A stretch of DNA of 64,000 bases from Mesotaenium endlicherianum (GCA_009602735.1 WELA01011136.1:1406298-1470297); one strand, 5' to 3'. Counted from the first letter of the stretch, positions 1 to 11,729 are shown. Notes: generated by a model not told the origin, from the sequence alone. Program-made: numbers and translations.

Positions 1-2
1 TA

Positions 3-332
3 CTGGGCAGCAGACACAGACAGAAATCCCCAGAGGACAGGGGTGCCAGAAGAGGGACACGCGGGTGGGCCAGAGGTATGCCAGCCTCCCCCTCCGCTCA
101 GGGGCATGTACCTCTAGCCAATGTATTTCAGCATCCTACTGGAATGCCTGTCTATGTGGGAATCAACACCCAAGTGGTTGAAGAGCAGGCCACCATCCTC
201 CGTTCTCCTCGAGGGCCAACTTTAGAGCAAACAGGGTTCTTTAGAAGGCCAGCTGACAGACCTAGAGGGCTGTCCAGATCTAGGTCCAGATCTCCGTCTC
301 CTGACCCTGAAGCCCCAGGAACAACCCCTTAA
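3..332 (+). pseudogene. C-terminal end of Gag-like ORF, LTR element family E, copy 1
   Basis: The frame is open from the window edge to a TAA at 330-332, so only the C-terminal end is visible. It has a basic, Ser/Arg-rich tail (RSRSRSPSP) and a GHVPLANVFQHP segment. The same protein segment and flanking DNA recur at about 33957-34200, also just upstream of the same LTR-like sequence. This places it at the 3' end of the internal region of an LTR element. No protease, reverse transcriptase or integrase lies between it and the LTR, so the family may be gag-only and non-autonomous (inference). The function is unknown beyond this context; a nucleic-acid-binding Gag tail would fit the arginine-serine composition. 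Confidence 0.5.
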
Positions 333-445
333 GGTGACACGCTGAAGAGGCAGTCAGTAAGGGAGGCTGGTCAGGTTCAGTTCCCTTATTTAAAATCTCT
401 GCAGTTTAATGTTGTCGAGGCGACAACAAGTTAAGTTGGAGGGAT

Positions 446-1165
446 TGTAATGAATCAGTATATTAGTGGATATAATATTCATTTAAATCTAATAGTTAAT
501 TAAGTTCAGCCTGCTGAACTTTAGTTAATAGCCAGTCTGCTGGACTTTATATAATTATCAGTTTAATGACTTAGCCGAAAGCAGCAGGCTGAAGTCAACT
601 TAAGTCAGCTTGCTGACACATTCTTTGACAGCCAGCTGACGTCCGTGCTTGGTAGCAGCGAACTGCCTTGATATGCATCTAAGTACGACATGCTAGATGA
701 ATGGCCAGATGACATCCCTATGATGGATGGCTATTCGGGATGATGGGAGATGGCGGTGGATTTGGTTAACCGAGGTCCTACCAACGTGGTTAACTCCCGG
801 GTAGGCGGTGCCATCGCACTGACCGTTGAACAGTAAACTCATTCCATGTACATATGCTAGGCATTGCTCTCGAGTTCGGCATTCGGAAACGAGGCCAACT
901 CTCTTGTACAGCTTACTGAGAGAGATCTGAATCCAAGGCGAGAAGCCATTGATACGCACTGTCTTCTAACCTTGCTTATGTATGAGTTTACTGATTCGCA
1001 TTATTGATGCTAGTTTACTCGCATTTGACTTACGAGTGTTATTCACTGCTAGTGTATTGTCCTTTGCCGTTTAACCCGTTAACGGAAAATACCATAAAGA
1101 TTACTTGCTGATATAAAGATCTTTATTAATTGTTGATCGCCTATTTGGTAAGTCGATTTATTTCA
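446..1165 (+). repeat. LTR-like 3' terminal repeat, family E, copy 1
   Basis: About 720 bp that match 34341-35060 almost throughout. It follows a purine-rich GTTGGAGGGAT (probable polypurine tract) and begins TGTAATGAATCAG. Another possible start is the near-palindrome TGTTGTCGAGGCGACAACA at 410. The right edge is set where the two copies stop matching, after TTTCA. It carries no coding capacity. Both copies lie next to the same Gag-like tail, so they are read as 3' LTRs. The exact ends are uncertain by tens of bases. Confidence 0.6.
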
Positions 1166-1408
1166 CACGTATTGTCGTGTTCTGGAAGGAGTGTAACAAA
1201 TGTGAAGGGCACACAAATTATTCCGTTGTGACGTGTCGCAGACGTCATGACATTTATGCGAGCAAAATGTGAGTTATCGTACGTTGTCCTCCTTGCGAGT
1301 GTCGCTCACGTTTGGGAGTCGGGAAATGTCTAGCTCATTTGGAGAAATTTCCATTAGCGACTGCCACTTTCGGACAATAAAGAAAGGTACTGGGAGTTAG
1401 CTCTGTGC

Positions 1409-1921
1409 ATGTTGTACATGCTGCTTAATCTTGCTTCATGCAGGAAGGGTGGTCGACGAGGCCAAGCATGGCGTCCATTGCCATCTCAGCGGTGGACAAC
1501 AAGAGCAACGACAACAAGTCCAACGCTGATATCAGTAGTAAGAATGCGAAGGTTATTTCTTCCTCTGTTGTCTTCAAAAAAGTCTCAATTGCACAGAATT
1601 ATGGCTCATCATTCAGAGTTGTACCTCCTGCAGTCTTGTGATGAGAGTCTGAGCCTTGAGCAGAGACACAAAGCCTTGGATTGGCATGCCTTATACAAAG
1701 GGCTTGAGGAAACTCAAGAATGCTTCAGAAGACAGGCCCTTGAGGAGCAACGAGCCGAGTCGAGACTGATACGGGGGAGGCAGGCAGTAGAAAACTTGAG
1801 GCCTTGGTTGGCGGAAGGTAACACTATGGTGGTAAAGTTTCACAAGCACAAGGGCCTGAGTTTGTGGAAGTGGAGTGAGAAGGTGAAGGAGGGGGCCCGC
1901 TTAGCCATGCAAGATACATGA
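1409..1921 (+). CDS. hypothetical protein or exon, unrecognised
   Basis: An open frame of 170 codons. Its second half (from about 1630) is charged and protein-like, with LSLEQRHKALDWHALYKGLEE and an ALEEQRAESRL stretch suggesting a coiled or helical segment. The first half is Ser/Arg-rich and looks like a shadow frame. An alternative frame from the ATG at 1438 with splicing at the CCTCCTGCAG near 1631-1640 is possible. I recognise no domain, and no neighbouring gene supports a role. It could be a host exon or a degraded transposon piece. Confidence 0.22.
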   Translation: MLYMLLNLASCRKGGRRGQAWRPLPSQRWTTRATTTSPTLISVVRMRRLFLPLLSSKKSQLHRIMAHHSELYLLQSCDESLSLEQRHKALDWHALYKGLEETQECFRRQALEEQRAESRLIRGRQAVENLRPWLAEGNTMVVKFHKHKGLSLWKWSEKVKEGARLAMQDT

Positions 1922-3653
1922 TCTGTGCAACTTAAGTGCATGTGCAAAATGCCCTGTGTTGCTCAATTCCTTTGGTCCGCTTGTTAGCTTAACAGTGGCC
2001 CAACTCTCTCTCTTTCTCTCTCTCTCACCTGCTATTTGTATGTTTGCAATTATTGGAGCAAAAGAGGAGGCTAGCATCTCCGTTAACAGAAGCACCGGTG
2101 TGCAAGGGACCGGCAGAGAACCCCAATCTGTTCCCGGCCACAATTGCCAAGAAGAAAGGCAGAACTCCATGAGAGGTACACAGCCTCCTGACACCTTGAG
2201 AGCATGTGCATGCTAGACTGTCAACTGACTCTGCTTGTTGGCCACACGGTCTTAGAAAGGGCTTAAACTTCCATATTATGAGTGCAGGCATTCCACGCAA
2301 AAAGGAGGTTTCCATTTCAGTCCCAATGTGGGGGAACAACAAGGACGGCTATGAACAGGACTGGGGAGATTGCAACAACAAGAAGTCTCTACAGAACAGA
2401 GACTCCGGCCTCAAGAAAGAATTTGTAGACTGTGCACATGGTGGGTAGGGGCAAAATTGGTAGTGTCTCACTTCATTTGTACTCCATCTGCATGCTCATG
2501 CACATTGTAGCAATCTCAAGCCCTCCTGTGTTGGCTGATAGATCACAAGCAAGGAAAGAGCAGGCCCTGTCAGCGCAAGCGACACTCTGATGCTGCAACC
2601 TGTGACTGTAGAGAAGAATACTCGGGAGGGAGGCTCCTGCGGTACGTATTCGACCAGTTTAAAAAAAAGGACGCCAAAATCCAAAGCGCCGCCACGTAGG
2701 AGGCCTCCAGCTAGGAAGTAGCCCAGACAAACAAGAAAATGAAGCAGGCTGCAACTTCAGTCGAGGGTTCCGCTGCTCCAACAACTAAGAAGAACCAGCA
2801 GCAAAAGGAACGCCACGTGTCCTTCGTGGAAAAAAAGGACATGGCAACACAGCTCAGTAAGGCGAAGACAACAAGCTTAGGTGGGTAAAAGATCGATTGG
2901 ACTCCCTGCTGCACGCAAGTTCGTTGATGCACGCATATCTCAAGAGTTCGGCATTAATGGTGCACCTCTCGTGAAAATCTGCACAAGGGTAGGTCTACAC
3001 ATGATTGTCAGTTGAAAAAATTGGAGCGCTTGTGAGGGATGATAGCATGCCAAATATGGGGCCACTAAAAGATACATTGTCACCCGTTTCATTTGCACTG
3101 AGCAGACTTTGATTATAAATCGAAGCCCCGAGAGCTGCGTGCTGTGGAGCTGCTTGCTGTGGACTGAACAAGGCGGGAGCAAGAGGAGTGCCAAAGGCCT
3201 GTGTACAATAAGAGATGCTAAAAGAGATGCTCTGGCAGCATGTGTAGAGTGCTAATGCAACAGTATGGCGGAATTATTTGTTGTAAGAAGATTTGGGGTA
3301 CCAGAGTATATGGTACAGGACCTCAACTTATACATTTTTTTTAATAAAATAAAGAAATAAAACTTTTGTCCACAGGTGCTGTTGTTAGTAACATACACTG
3401 ATTCCATGATGCACACCGCAAATTTGCTAGGCGCAGAGACTCCAATTGCTGCAGTGTAGAACACTAACACAAGTACACATCCATACTTTTTGATATTATG
3501 TTACTCTGCATTATTCGTCACTCAACTTGACACAACAACGCATGTGCATTGGATGAGGCATGAAAGTGATTCAATTTTCAAATCTTACTTTGACTGCATA
3601 GATCCCCAAGAGTAAGGAGGATAAAATGATGCTACTCTGTAGCAACAAGGCAC
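1922..3653. other. no identifiable gene
   Basis: Only short, unsupported open frames are present. A CT microsatellite lies at about 2004-2027. Nothing here matches the other elements in the window by eye. Confidence 0.5.
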
Positions 3654-3817
3654 CTACACCCCTAACACAAGCTTCTCAAAAGCGTATGTACAAATATTTG
3701 ACTTAGACGCTAGTGCTGCAACTAATGTAACCTGCCCGTAAAACAATATGAAGTGTTGTACAAGGAGCTCATAAAGGGGCCTTGCAACAGTAAGGGCCAC
3801 AAATGTACAACTATTAG
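3654..3817 (-). pseudogene. downstream half of an interrupted minus-strand ORF
   Basis: This minus-strand frame ends in a TAG at 3654-3656. It encodes a hydrophobic stretch including ARPLYELLVQHF and YGQVTLVAALASK. It is cut at 3817, exactly where the methyltransferase retrotransposon begins. The other half resumes beyond the far end of that element at 23047. With the element and one TTAG duplication ignored, the frame runs across the junction without a break. The protein is not recognised. It may be a host exon or part of an older mobile element. Confidence 0.45.
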
Positions 3818-4826
3818 TGTCATGATTTATTGAGTCGAGGTTGCCGCACGAAACCGAGCTCCACATGTGTGAACCATCAACCTAGGAAGACCGACTTTGC
3901 ATAGACTTTACGCATCCATTCGTTGACCTTTTCTCAATTTCCAAGTCACCAAAGTGTAGCGCGTCGAGTCACCTTCTGAATGGCACCGGTTTCGCGTCAT
4001 TTGGTCAAGTATCGAGCGAGATATGAGCGATCTAGTCCGCGCCACCTACCGGTCCCTAGCGGAACTTTCCCAAGGCCTAATTTGTGACTCAATGTCCCCA
4101 AAAGTGACATTGTGGGCTCTTCGTGACCCCAAGCTTTGTGCGCACAAATCCGCGAGCCCCTTAGCCTACATAAGCTTTGCATTTCCATAGTATATGTGCA
4201 TCATTGAGGCTATAACTTGGTGACTGCATCACCTACTCCTAGAGGAAGCTTCCTCAATTTTCAGATCCACTTTTGAGGCGCTATCTAGGTAGAATCACCC
4301 AAGGTAAGCTCGGCCAATGAGGGACACGTAGCATATCCTACGCACCTTGCTTTGATTGGTTTGAGTTATGCTTAGCCTATAGGAGTGCTAGTACATGCCT
4401 TGTACACATTAGTGGACATAGGAGAGCCTCCTAGAGTGACTACATGCATTGGATCCGCCGCATACCCCGCCGGATTTCCAGGAGTATAAATACTAGAGAT
4501 GTCCCTAGAAGAGACATCTTTTAGAAGTCCATTATGCCAGGTGTAAGTAACAGAGATTATCAGTAAAATTTACACTTTTATCTCTCGTGTTTTCAAGACC
4601 ACTAAGTTACTCTCTTGTGAAGAGCAAGCCCTCCAGGCTTCCAGTCACTTGAAGAACTTCACAAGTGGTGAGCAAAGTCACAGCTTACGCCCTTGCCACA
4701 GGACTANCAGGACTACTCTGAAGATCATGATGAGCTTCCAGTTATCTTTTGGGCCATACTTCATTAGTTGTTTTCCTACCAGATTACAGTCTTGAGGTGC
4801 TCACTTTGGAACGTACACTTCCCTTA
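3818..4826 (+). repeat. 5' LTR of the methyltransferase retrotransposon
   Basis: It matches 21911-22910 over about 1 kb with about 20 scattered differences by eye. It starts TGTCATGATTTATTG directly after the TTAG duplication. It lacks the last 134 bp found at the end of the 3' LTR (22913-23046); instead the sequence runs into the gag leader (4827-4874). No clear tRNA primer-binding site is seen there. An ambiguous base lies at 4707, inside a short duplication absent from the 3' copy. Confidence 0.8.
4485..4492 (+). promoter_or_regulatory. TATA box in the 5' LTR
   Basis: TATAAATA, conserved at the same place in the 3' LTR (22578-22585). A start site about 30 bp downstream would mark the U3/R border, leaving a U3 of about 0.7 kb. 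Confidence 0.55.
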
Positions 4827-4874
4827 CTTCTAAAAGATCTCTCTTTGCCTGCAAGCAATTAGAACCTTCAGCAT

Positions 4875-5633
4875 ATGCCTACCCGTAGTGGGCTTGCTTA
4901 TCAGCCATACTACGAAAGGGTTAGTGAAGAAGACTCAGACTCAGATCTCAGCACTATCACTGAACCCGCCGAAGAAGAGCAACCTGCTCTTCAACACACA
5001 GCAGTGGCTTCTGAGCCATCTCCCCAGTGGACTCACTACGATCTCTGATATCCCATGGCAGGTGACCACGAGGTCAGGACTGACAGGTCTGCCTACCCCT
5101 TCAGCGGTAGGCCAGGCACCTGTGATTTGGAAGATACCATCTCGGAGTTTCAGGCTGACTTCGCGGCTGCAAAGCTCAAGACACCCACGCTGACTAAGCG
5201 CGACGTCTTCGACACGCTTATGCGCTACCTCTTGCACGAGGCCCGCGACACCTTCCGTGAGAAGGAGGCCGAGCTCCGGACCCGCACTGAGCTTGTGGGT
5301 GACCCACCAGTGGCAACCCTGCTAGCTGATCCAGTGCAAGCCTTCTGGAACATCCTGAAGACAGAGTTCCAGGCTGCAACTGAAGAGAAGGTGTACGAGC
5401 TGCACCATTTCTTCCGACGCAAGAATGAGACTATCCGCATGATGTACCGCCGCTTGGTGCACCTCCGCCGCGATGTCGGCACTGTCACTGACCGGGAGGC
5501 CGCGGAGATCTTCTTGCGCGCCGTCGAGCCGCGTCTGAGGGTGAGGGCCGTAGTCCCCCTCATCGACCGCCACGGTTCAGAGTATTCTCTGGAGCAGGCC
5601 TACCTCTCCGTTGAGATACAGAGCTTGGCCGCC
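4875..5633 (+). CDS. Gag N-terminal part (methyltransferase retrotransposon), interrupted
   Basis: The frame opens at an ATG at 4875 and includes an acidic N-terminal stretch. It meets a TGA at 5046-5048 and re-enters at the ATG at 5055. From there about 190 residues resemble a retrotransposon Gag capsid region: LMRYLLHEARDTF, then a basic YRRLVHLRRDVGTVTDREAAEIF segment. Gag would form the virus-like particle. The frame stops where the chromovirus LTR begins at 5634 and resumes in the same phase at 12239 with the zinc knuckles. The TGA could be a mutated CGA (Arg), or 5055 could be the true start; I cannot decide. Confidence 0.7.
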
Positions 5634-6132
5634 TGTAGTGAAACAGATAGATAAAGTACTTAGTAGAATAGAATACTTTATTCAAGACAAGGATCTTTAA
5701 ACACAAGTGGTAGCTTCTTGAAAGAGAGATGGCTTCTTGAAAGTTAATATATTTCTGGATTTTGGCAAGTACAAGAGTGATTCTGGAATGTCTTTCTATG
5801 TTCCAGCTCTTGTTTATATATTTGTTACATAAGTAATTTCTAGGAAAGTGTATGTTGATGTGTTGGCACCCAACACATCCCAAAACTTGCCATCTCTTTC
5901 TAGAATAATGTACACATGTCCTTTTGACCTAAAAATGGCACATTTGACTTTTGCAACATGGAGTTCTTCTAGGTCTTTCCTCTAACTTCGAAAATGCCTT
6001 GGAAGGTTCAAAGGACATGAACCAAGTTACTAGAGTACCTATTCACACTTGACTCCACACAATACTACTCCAAATATGTTTGAAAACATTAATATATATG
6101 CAAACTAATATATAATAACTCAAATCACTATA
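5634..6132 (-). repeat. 3' LTR of the nested chromovirus
   Basis: 499 bp, the counterpart of 11731-12233. On the minus strand it follows the G-rich tract at 6133-6143. The outer end abuts the CCGCC duplication. Compared with the other LTR it has a 4-bp deletion and mostly transition differences. Confidence 0.93.
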
Positions 6133-6900
6133 TCACCCCCCCGAGAGAAAAAGCGACGTCTCGGCGCGTCAAGTTAGGTCTTACACATGTGGAGCAAAGT
6201 AGTCAACAGTTTCAAGTCAGATGCCACACATGTGAAGAGGACTAGTCAAAGGCGCCAAGTCAGGTGCTACACATGTAAGGTAGACTAGGCAAGGTCGTAG
6301 GTGGTGTGACCTTACTGGCTAGCTACTCCTTCATGATAAAGAAAATTGTACAAGTTGGCCCAGAATCTGCCACAAACTCAAAAAATCATAGCGTCCACAG
6401 AACTGCTTCAAATTTGAAAATAAGAGTGCCAGACAAACCGCGTCGGACAACTCTACCGGGTCACCAAATTTGAGAGCATTCGAATTTCTGGAGTGTCGTT
6501 GAGAGCTGAGAGAGTAGGCACTCCTCCAAATCTGTGCAGAAACTTCTGAAACTCATAAGTCCTTCAATACTTCTCCAAATTCTGCAAAGTAAGTCTCAAA
6601 ATGGGCGCTGTAAGATGTTCTACCAGAGTCATGAGTTTCAAAGCATTCCAAGTTCAGGGGAGGGCACAATGTCAAAAGGCATATTCTGCCCTAACAATGC
6701 CAGCAGCCTGACCCCCTTCTACTTAGAGCATCATATCTCTCTCACCAGTGCTCCAAATTGAGCAAACTTGGACTCTAAATGACCGGCTACTCATGGACTA
6801 CAGCCAGGTAAATTTTCAGAATTTATTATGCAGAGACCTATCACCAGTAGCAGTTTTAGTTTTCTGTCCAGAAACTGCGAGAAGAGAAGAGTGTCTAATG
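6133..6900 (-). other. 3' untranslated region and polypurine tract of the chromovirus
   Basis: This stretch lies between the Pol stop and the 3' LTR. On the minus strand the last bases before the LTR are CGGGGGGGTGA, a probable polypurine tract (6133-6143). A motif around ACACATGTG recurs three times between 6183 and 6280. No coding sequence is evident. Confidence 0.6.
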
Positions 6901-9156
6901 TCAATTTTTCCTCTTTCTTGTTCTTGCAGGCTGCCTCCAAGGGGTCTTCTGCTGCTTCTTGATGGTGGTAGGCTGCCTCCCTGAAGTCTTCGGGCTTTTA
7001 GTAGTGAGACTTGGGGCTGGTCCAAGATGGGGGTTGGCGGCATGGAAGCGCTTCAACTTTCTTTGAACTTTGTCAAGGTAGTGCGCCGCCACCCAACTAT
7101 TCTCCGAATCTGGATATCCTTTCCACTTGATCAAGTATTGCTGCTGTCTCCTGAAATTTCTCATAGCCACTATGTCTTCCACTTTGTACTCCAAATGATC
7201 ATCCACTATTGTTGGGGCTGGTGGGGTTGTCACACGTCCTGGGAACTTGTTGTCGGGTTGCACATACGGCTTGAAGAGGGAAGCGTGGAATACGGGGTCG
7301 ACGTGCATAGTCTTGGGAAGTTCTAGCTTGAAAGCAGCGGGGTTGACTTGCTGGATAATCTTGAAGGGTCCCAAATACTTGGGAGAGAACTTGCTGCCGG
7401 CAAGCCTGTTGTTCAGGGAAATGTTCTTGGATGATAGTAACACGTTGTCACCCACTCTGTACGTAATTTCTCTTCTGGATCTGTTCGCCACTCTTGCTTG
7501 AGCATCTTGCGCGTGTTGTAGAGCTTTCTTCGCTGCTGTAAGGGCTGCTTCTAATGTCTCCATAAAATCTGTGGCTGCAGGTACTTCATCATGGCCAGCC
7601 GTGAAGCTCAGTGGCGTGGTCGGATGGAAGCCATAGTTGAGGAAGAATGGGGACTCTTGGGTAGAGGCCTGCGTAGTGTTGTTGTAGGCAAACTCGAGGG
7701 GGGTCAAGTACATGTCCCAGTCTTGCTCGAGGGTAGACACGTAGGCCTTTAGAGAGGTCTTTAGGGTACGTTTCATACGCTCGGTTTGCCCATCTGATTG
7801 TGGGTGGTAGGCAGTAGACAAATCCAGCGATGTACCCAAGTTCTTGAAGAGATTTTTCCAGAAATGGCTTGTGAATCTTGGATCTCTATCTGACACAATT
7901 CTTGATGGTAGTCCATGGAGTCGGAAGATGTTGTCAAAGATGAGTCTTGCAAGTTGTGGTGCTGTAGCCTTAGTCGTCGTGGGAATAAAATGAGCCATCT
8001 TGGTAAGTCTGTCCACCACCGTGAGTATTGCATTATGGCCTCGAGGTGTCACGGGCAAGTCCACGATAAGGTCCATTGAGATGTCCGTCCATTGTCTTTC
8101 GGGGATTGGTAGTGGTTGGAGGAGTCCTCCCGCCTTTTGGGATGATGGCTTGACTCTTTGGCATGTGTCACAGCTCCTGCAGTACTCCTTGACTTGCTTA
8201 GACATGCCTGGCCAACAATAAGTCCTAGCTAGAACGCCCGTGGTCCTTAGGATTCCAAAGTGTCCTCCAAGAGGGTTGTCGTGTGCTTCTCGTAGAAGCA
8301 AGAGCCGGAGGTCTATGTCATTAGGAACACATCTCTGGCCCGTATCTTGCCTCACCCAATAATTGCCTTCTTGCTTCTTGCATGGGTCCAAGGCTGCTTC
8401 TCCGTTCTTGTAGTAAGGGTCTCTTTCATAGGCGGCTGAAAATCGAGCTTCCAGATCTGTCTTCAGGGATGTCATCACGGCGTTTAATTGCAGTCTTGAG
8501 AGGGGGTCAGCCGGGTTTGTCTTGCCGGGCTGGTACTGAATCGTGATGTTGTATTGTTGCAAGTATCCGCTCCATCTTGCTTGTCTCCTTGAGAGATACG
8601 GCTGCGTCTGGAGGTGCTTTAACGCCTCGTGGTCCGTGGTGACCAGTACCTTGCGTCCTTCAACGTAGCAGCGCCAAACCTTCAAGGCATGTACAATCGC
8701 CAATGCCTCTCGCTCCGTGGTTGTATAATTTTGCTCGGCTGGATTTAGCTTCCTTGACTCGTAGGCGATGGGCTGCAGTCCCTTGCCTTGGTCTTGAAGC
8801 AGGATTGCTCCTATTGCATAGGAAGATGCATCGGTGATGACGTGGAAGGGCCAATCTGGGTTTGGACTTGGGAGTGTGAGCACCGAGGATGTGGTCAATC
8901 TTCGCTTTAACTCTTGAAATGCCTCCTCCTCTTTCTCGGTCCATGTATATAGCCTGTTCTTCTTGAGTAGATCTGTCAGGGGGGCTGCTATGTGCGAGAA
9001 GCCTTGGATGAATTTTCTGTACCAATTGGCAAATCCCAAGAATGACTGGAGTTCTTTCTTGGTCGTCGGGGTTGGCCATTCCTCCACCACCGTGGTCTTC
9101 TTGGGGTCTATCTTGATGCCATCAGCAGTCACGTGGAGACCTAGGAACTCCACTTC
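6901..9156 (-). CDS. pol: Pol C-terminal part: RT connection, RNase H, integrase, chromodomain
   Basis: About 750 codons, in frame with the upstream Pol ORF and separated from it only by a TAA. RNase H carries VITDAS (Asp about residue 108) and a TEREAL glutamate near 148. The integrase has an HHCC zinc site (His 291 and 298, Cys 325 and 328) and a DDE core: Asp 361 in SMDLIVD, Asp 422 in SDRDPRF, Glu 458 in GQTERM. A GPF-type module follows, then a chromodomain (YKVEDIVAMRNFR, YLIKWKGYPDSENSW). Chromodomains of this lineage guide integration to marked chromatin. All catalytic residues are present, so this half looks intact. Confidence 0.95.
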   Translation of the reverse strand, partial: EVEFLGLHVTADGIKIDPKKTTVVEEWPTPTTKKELQSFLGFANWYRKFIQGFSHIAAPLTDLLKKNRLYTWTEKEEEAFQELKRRLTTSSVLTLPSPNPDWPFHVITDASSYAIGAILLQDQGKGLQPIAYESRKLNPAEQNYTTTEREALAIVHALKVWRCYVEGRKVLVTTDHEALKHLQTQPYLSRRQARWSGYLQQYNITIQYQPGKTNPADPLSRLQLNAVMTSLKTDLEARFSAAYERDPYYKNGEAALDPCKKQEGNYWVRQDTGQRCVPNDIDLRLLLLREAHDNPLGGHFGILRTTGVLARTYCWPGMSKQVKEYCRSCDTCQRVKPSSQKAGGLLQPLPIPERQWTDISMDLIVDLPVTPRGHNAILTVVDRLTKMAHFIPTTTKATAPQLARLIFDNIFRLHGLPSRIVSDRDPRFTSHFWKNLFKNLGTSLDLSTAYHPQSDGQTERMKRTLKTSLKAYVSTLEQDWDMYLTPLEFAYNNTTQASTQESPFFLNYGFHPTTPLSFTAGHDEVPAATDFMETLEAALTAAKKALQHAQDAQARVANRSRREITYRVGDNVLLSSKNISLNNRLAGSKFSPKYLGPFKIIQQVNPAAFKLELPKTMHVDPVFHASLFKPYVQPDNKFPGRVTTPPAPTIVDDHLEYKVEDIVAMRNFRRQQQYLIKWKGYPDSENSWVAAHYLDKVQRKLKRFHAANPHLGPAPSLTTKSPKTSGRQPTTIKKQQKTPWRQPARTRKRKN

Positions 9157-10566
9157 TTATTTGGCAAACTCGCACTTTGACTCCTTTGCAAACAACTTGT
9201 TTTGCTTCAATACTTGAAGGACTTCTTTCAAGTGCCTCGCATGCTCTTCAAAGGTCTTACTGTAGATAAGGATGTCATCGATGAATACCACCACAAATTT
9301 GTCCAACATGGGCTGAAATATGGTGTTCATCATAGTCATGAAAGTTGCTGGCGCATTGGTGAGTCCAAATGGCAGGACCATGAACTCAAAATGTCCATAT
9401 CTTGTCCTGAATGCCGTCTTCTCTATGTCCGGTTCTGCGATGCGAATCTGGTGGTAGCCGCTCCGTAAGTCAATCTTCGTGAAGTACTTGGCTCCAACCA
9501 GCCGGTCCATGAGCTCATCCATGCGCGGCAGCGGGTATCGATTCTTGATGGTGATCTTGTTGAGGGCGCGATAGTCCACACACATCCTCAAGGTACCATC
9601 TTTCTTCTTGACAAATAGCACCGGGGCTCCAAATGGCGACTTGCTAGGTCGAATGAAGCCATGCTCCAGTAGCTCCTTGATTTGCTTCTTGACTTCGTCT
9701 AGCTCCGTGTATGACATTTTGAACGTAGGCCGAGAGATGGGCTTGCTTCCGGGCTCCAACTCTATCTTGTGGTCTACGAATCTTTTGGGGGGTAGGCCCT
9801 TGGGCAATTCCGGGGAGAACACTTCTTTGTAGTCCTCTAAGACTTCTTGTATCTCCTTGGGAACGGGGCTGCCTTCTTGACTCTCGATGTCTTTCTTGAT
9901 GTCTTTTGGCGTGATCAAGGCCAAAAGAAGCTCGTGTCCCTTCCTCACAAGTCTCTTGAGTTGGAGGGCGGACAATAGTATCTCGTGTGCCGGCTTCTGG
10001 ATGTCTTGGGTCTGGATATTCTGGATTGCGCGCAAAATACAGATTCTTGAAGTGATGTCATTCTTGATCTTGATAGTACCGGTCCTCCAATCAACTTGGG
10101 GGTTGTGCTTGGTCAACCAAGGCGCCCCTAGGATGACGTCGTACTTGCCCAATTGCATGGGGGAGAACACTACTCTATCCTTGAAGGACTTGATAGAGAG
10201 TGCCAAGGGGTACGTCTTCTTGGAAGGGGTAGTATAGGAGAATCCATCGGGCATCATAATCTCCTCGTCGTGGTCAAGAGTTCGCATAGTAATACCGTGC
10301 TTGGTGGCAAAATCTGCAGCAATGAAGTTGCCTTGAGCTCCGCTATCCACCAAGATGTGGACCTTCTCTCCTCCAAGGTAACCTCTCAAACTCATTGGGG
10401 CTGGGACGTCGTCTCCAACGGGGGTCTCCACCTCACTTGGCGTGTTGCCTTCTTGTGAAGTGGGTCTTGGGGTGGTAGGCTCCTGGCCTACCGGCGCTGT
10501 CCGTTTTTTGACAACTTTTTGGGGCATGAAAGTGCACGATGGCCCTTTTCCTTGCAATAAAAGCAT
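9157..10566 (-). CDS. pol: Pol N-terminal part: aspartic protease and reverse transcriptase
   Basis: 469 codons. The protease active site is LVDSGAQGN (Asp about residue 74). The RT shows [33 protein letters not shown] and the catalytic FIDD at about 428-431. It ends in a TAA immediately before EVEFLGLH, where the next ORF continues in the same frame. A CAA (Gln) codon would restore reading with one C-to-T reversal, so this is read as a nonsense mutation, not an ORF border. The frame overlaps the 3' end of gag by about 79 nt and is shifted by -1, which implies expression as Gag-Pol by -1 frameshifting. No slippery site was verified. Confidence 0.93.
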   Translation of the reverse strand: MLLLQGKGPSCTFMPQKVVKKRTAPVGQEPTTPRPTSQEGNTPSEVETPVGDDVPAPMSLRGYLGGEKVHILVDSGAQGNFIAADFATKHGITMRTLDHDEEIMMPDGFSYTTPSKKTYPLALSIKSFKDRVVFSPMQLGKYDVILGAPWLTKHNPQVDWRTGTIKIKNDITSRICILRAIQNIQTQDIQKPAHEILLSALQLKRLVRKGHELLLALITPKDIKKDIESQEGSPVPKEIQEVLEDYKEVFSPELPKGLPPKRFVDHKIELEPGSKPISRPTFKMSYTELDEVKKQIKELLEHGFIRPSKSPFGAPVLFVKKKDGTLRMCVDYRALNKITIKNRYPLPRMDELMDRLVGAKYFTKIDLRSGYHQIRIAEPDIEKTAFRTRYGHFEFMVLPFGLTNAPATFMTMMNTIFQPMLDKFVVVFIDDILIYSKTFEEHARHLKEVLQVLKQNKLFAKESKCEFAK

Positions 10567-11693
10567 AGTCCAGCCGTCATGAGAGCTTCTTTTTCAGTCG
10601 GAAGGAGTCTTGCTTTCACACCTTGCTGGTTTCTTGCATCATAAGTGTCATTGGAGGGTCTTCCACTCTTCCGGGCAGCCGCGGGGTCCTTTCTAATAAC
10701 TCCGATTTCCATGGGTGTGGGTCCAGATTCGGATGTGGAAGGGGCTGCGTACACCCACGTTGCCGGAACTCGTGAAGATGGAGGCACGGAGTGCTTGAAA
10801 TCCAAGGTATCCACCTTTTGGGCCACTTCAATGATCCTTGAGAAGTCCGTCAAGTCGCGTAATTCCACTTCCTTTGCCACCTTGGGCTTGAGGCCAAAGA
10901 TGTAGCGGTCAATCTTCTCCTCGAGAGACATGTTGGGGATCTCAAGAGTGAGGGCGTGAAATCTGGATGTATACTCTTGAACGGACGTCGTTTGCTTGAG
11001 ATGGTGGAGCTTTCCTCGGGCAATCTTCTCCGCATTGATGGGCATGAATTGCTTCTTGAGGGCCTCACGAAAATCTGCCCATCTTGCATATGATGGTGGG
11101 GGCTCTTGGCCGAGCATGGGGTGCGCCATAGCTTGATATATAGCCGCTTGATAGTTACGCCACCATGATGTTGCTGCTCCTCTAAGTAAGGTAACGGCAA
11201 AGGGAACGTAGTCCTCCTCGGGTACTTCAAGGAATGCGAGGTACGTCTCCACTTGGTAGAGCCATAAATTCAGGTTGGCACCTTTCCCGGGGTTGAAAGT
11301 GTCGGGTTTGCCGGGCTTGATGAGTTTCCTTGCTCTCGTTGGCTCTTGTGGAGGCGCTTGAGCCGGGGCTGGATTTTGAGCATTGCTCGCAATAGGGGCA
11401 ACCATGGCAGCCATAGCTTCTCTTGACGCTTGCACGGTTGCTTCATAGGTGGCCAAGCCCACTTGGTTGTGGACGGTCATTAGGAAGGCTGCCCACTCAT
11501 TTGCGGGAACTCCTTGTGGTGGGGTCAACTTTGCTATAGCGGCTGCCACGGGATTTGACGGTGCTCCTCCTTGTGGTGCTTCTTGTTGTTGCAAATTTTC
11601 TTGAGTGGGCTCTCTCATCGGCGCTGGAGGAGGGTGTCTTGGAGAGGAAGGGCCTCCTTCGAAAGTTTGCTGTTGGTCTTGAGGATCGGCCAT
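10488..11693 (-). CDS. gag: Gag of the nested chromovirus
   Basis: A 401-residue structural protein. It has a low-complexity Gln/Pro-rich N-terminus, a capsid-like region ([32 protein letters not shown]) and a CCHC zinc knuckle [14 protein letters not shown] at residues 377-390 for RNA packaging. It starts at an ATG 24 nt inside the primer-binding site and has no internal stop. Its 3' end overlaps pol in the -1 frame. Confidence 0.93.
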   Translation of the reverse strand: MADPQDQQQTFEGGPSSPRHPPPAPMREPTQENLQQQEAPQGGAPSNPVAAAIAKLTPPQGVPANEWAAFLMTVHNQVGLATYEATVQASREAMAAMVAPIASNAQNPAPAQAPPQEPTRARKLIKPGKPDTFNPGKGANLNLWLYQVETYLAFLEVPEEDYVPFAVTLLRGAATSWWRNYQAAIYQAMAHPMLGQEPPPSYARWADFREALKKQFMPINAEKIARGKLHHLKQTTSVQEYTSRFHALTLEIPNMSLEEKIDRYIFGLKPKVAKEVELRDLTDFSRIIEVAQKVDTLDFKHSVPPSSRVPATWVYAAPSTSESGPTPMEIGVIRKDPAAARKSGRPSNDTYDARNQQGVKARLLPTEKEALMTAGLCFYCKEKGHRALSCPKKLSKNGQRR

Positions 11694-11717
11694 CTTCTTG
11701 TGCTACCAAAGTGCCTA

Positions 11718-11729
11718 GCTCCGATACCA
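11718..11729 (-). promoter_or_regulatory. Primer-binding site of the chromovirus
   Basis: On the minus strand, one base after the 5' LTR, the sequence reads TGGTATCGGAGC. This is one base different from the usual complement of plant initiator-methionine tRNA (TGGTATCAGAGC). Minus-strand DNA synthesis would start here. Confidence 0.8.

Noticed and set aside
3997-4188. A 63-codon minus-strand ORF repeated at 22090-22281
   Set aside because: It is identical only because it lies in the two LTR copies; no sign of a real protein.
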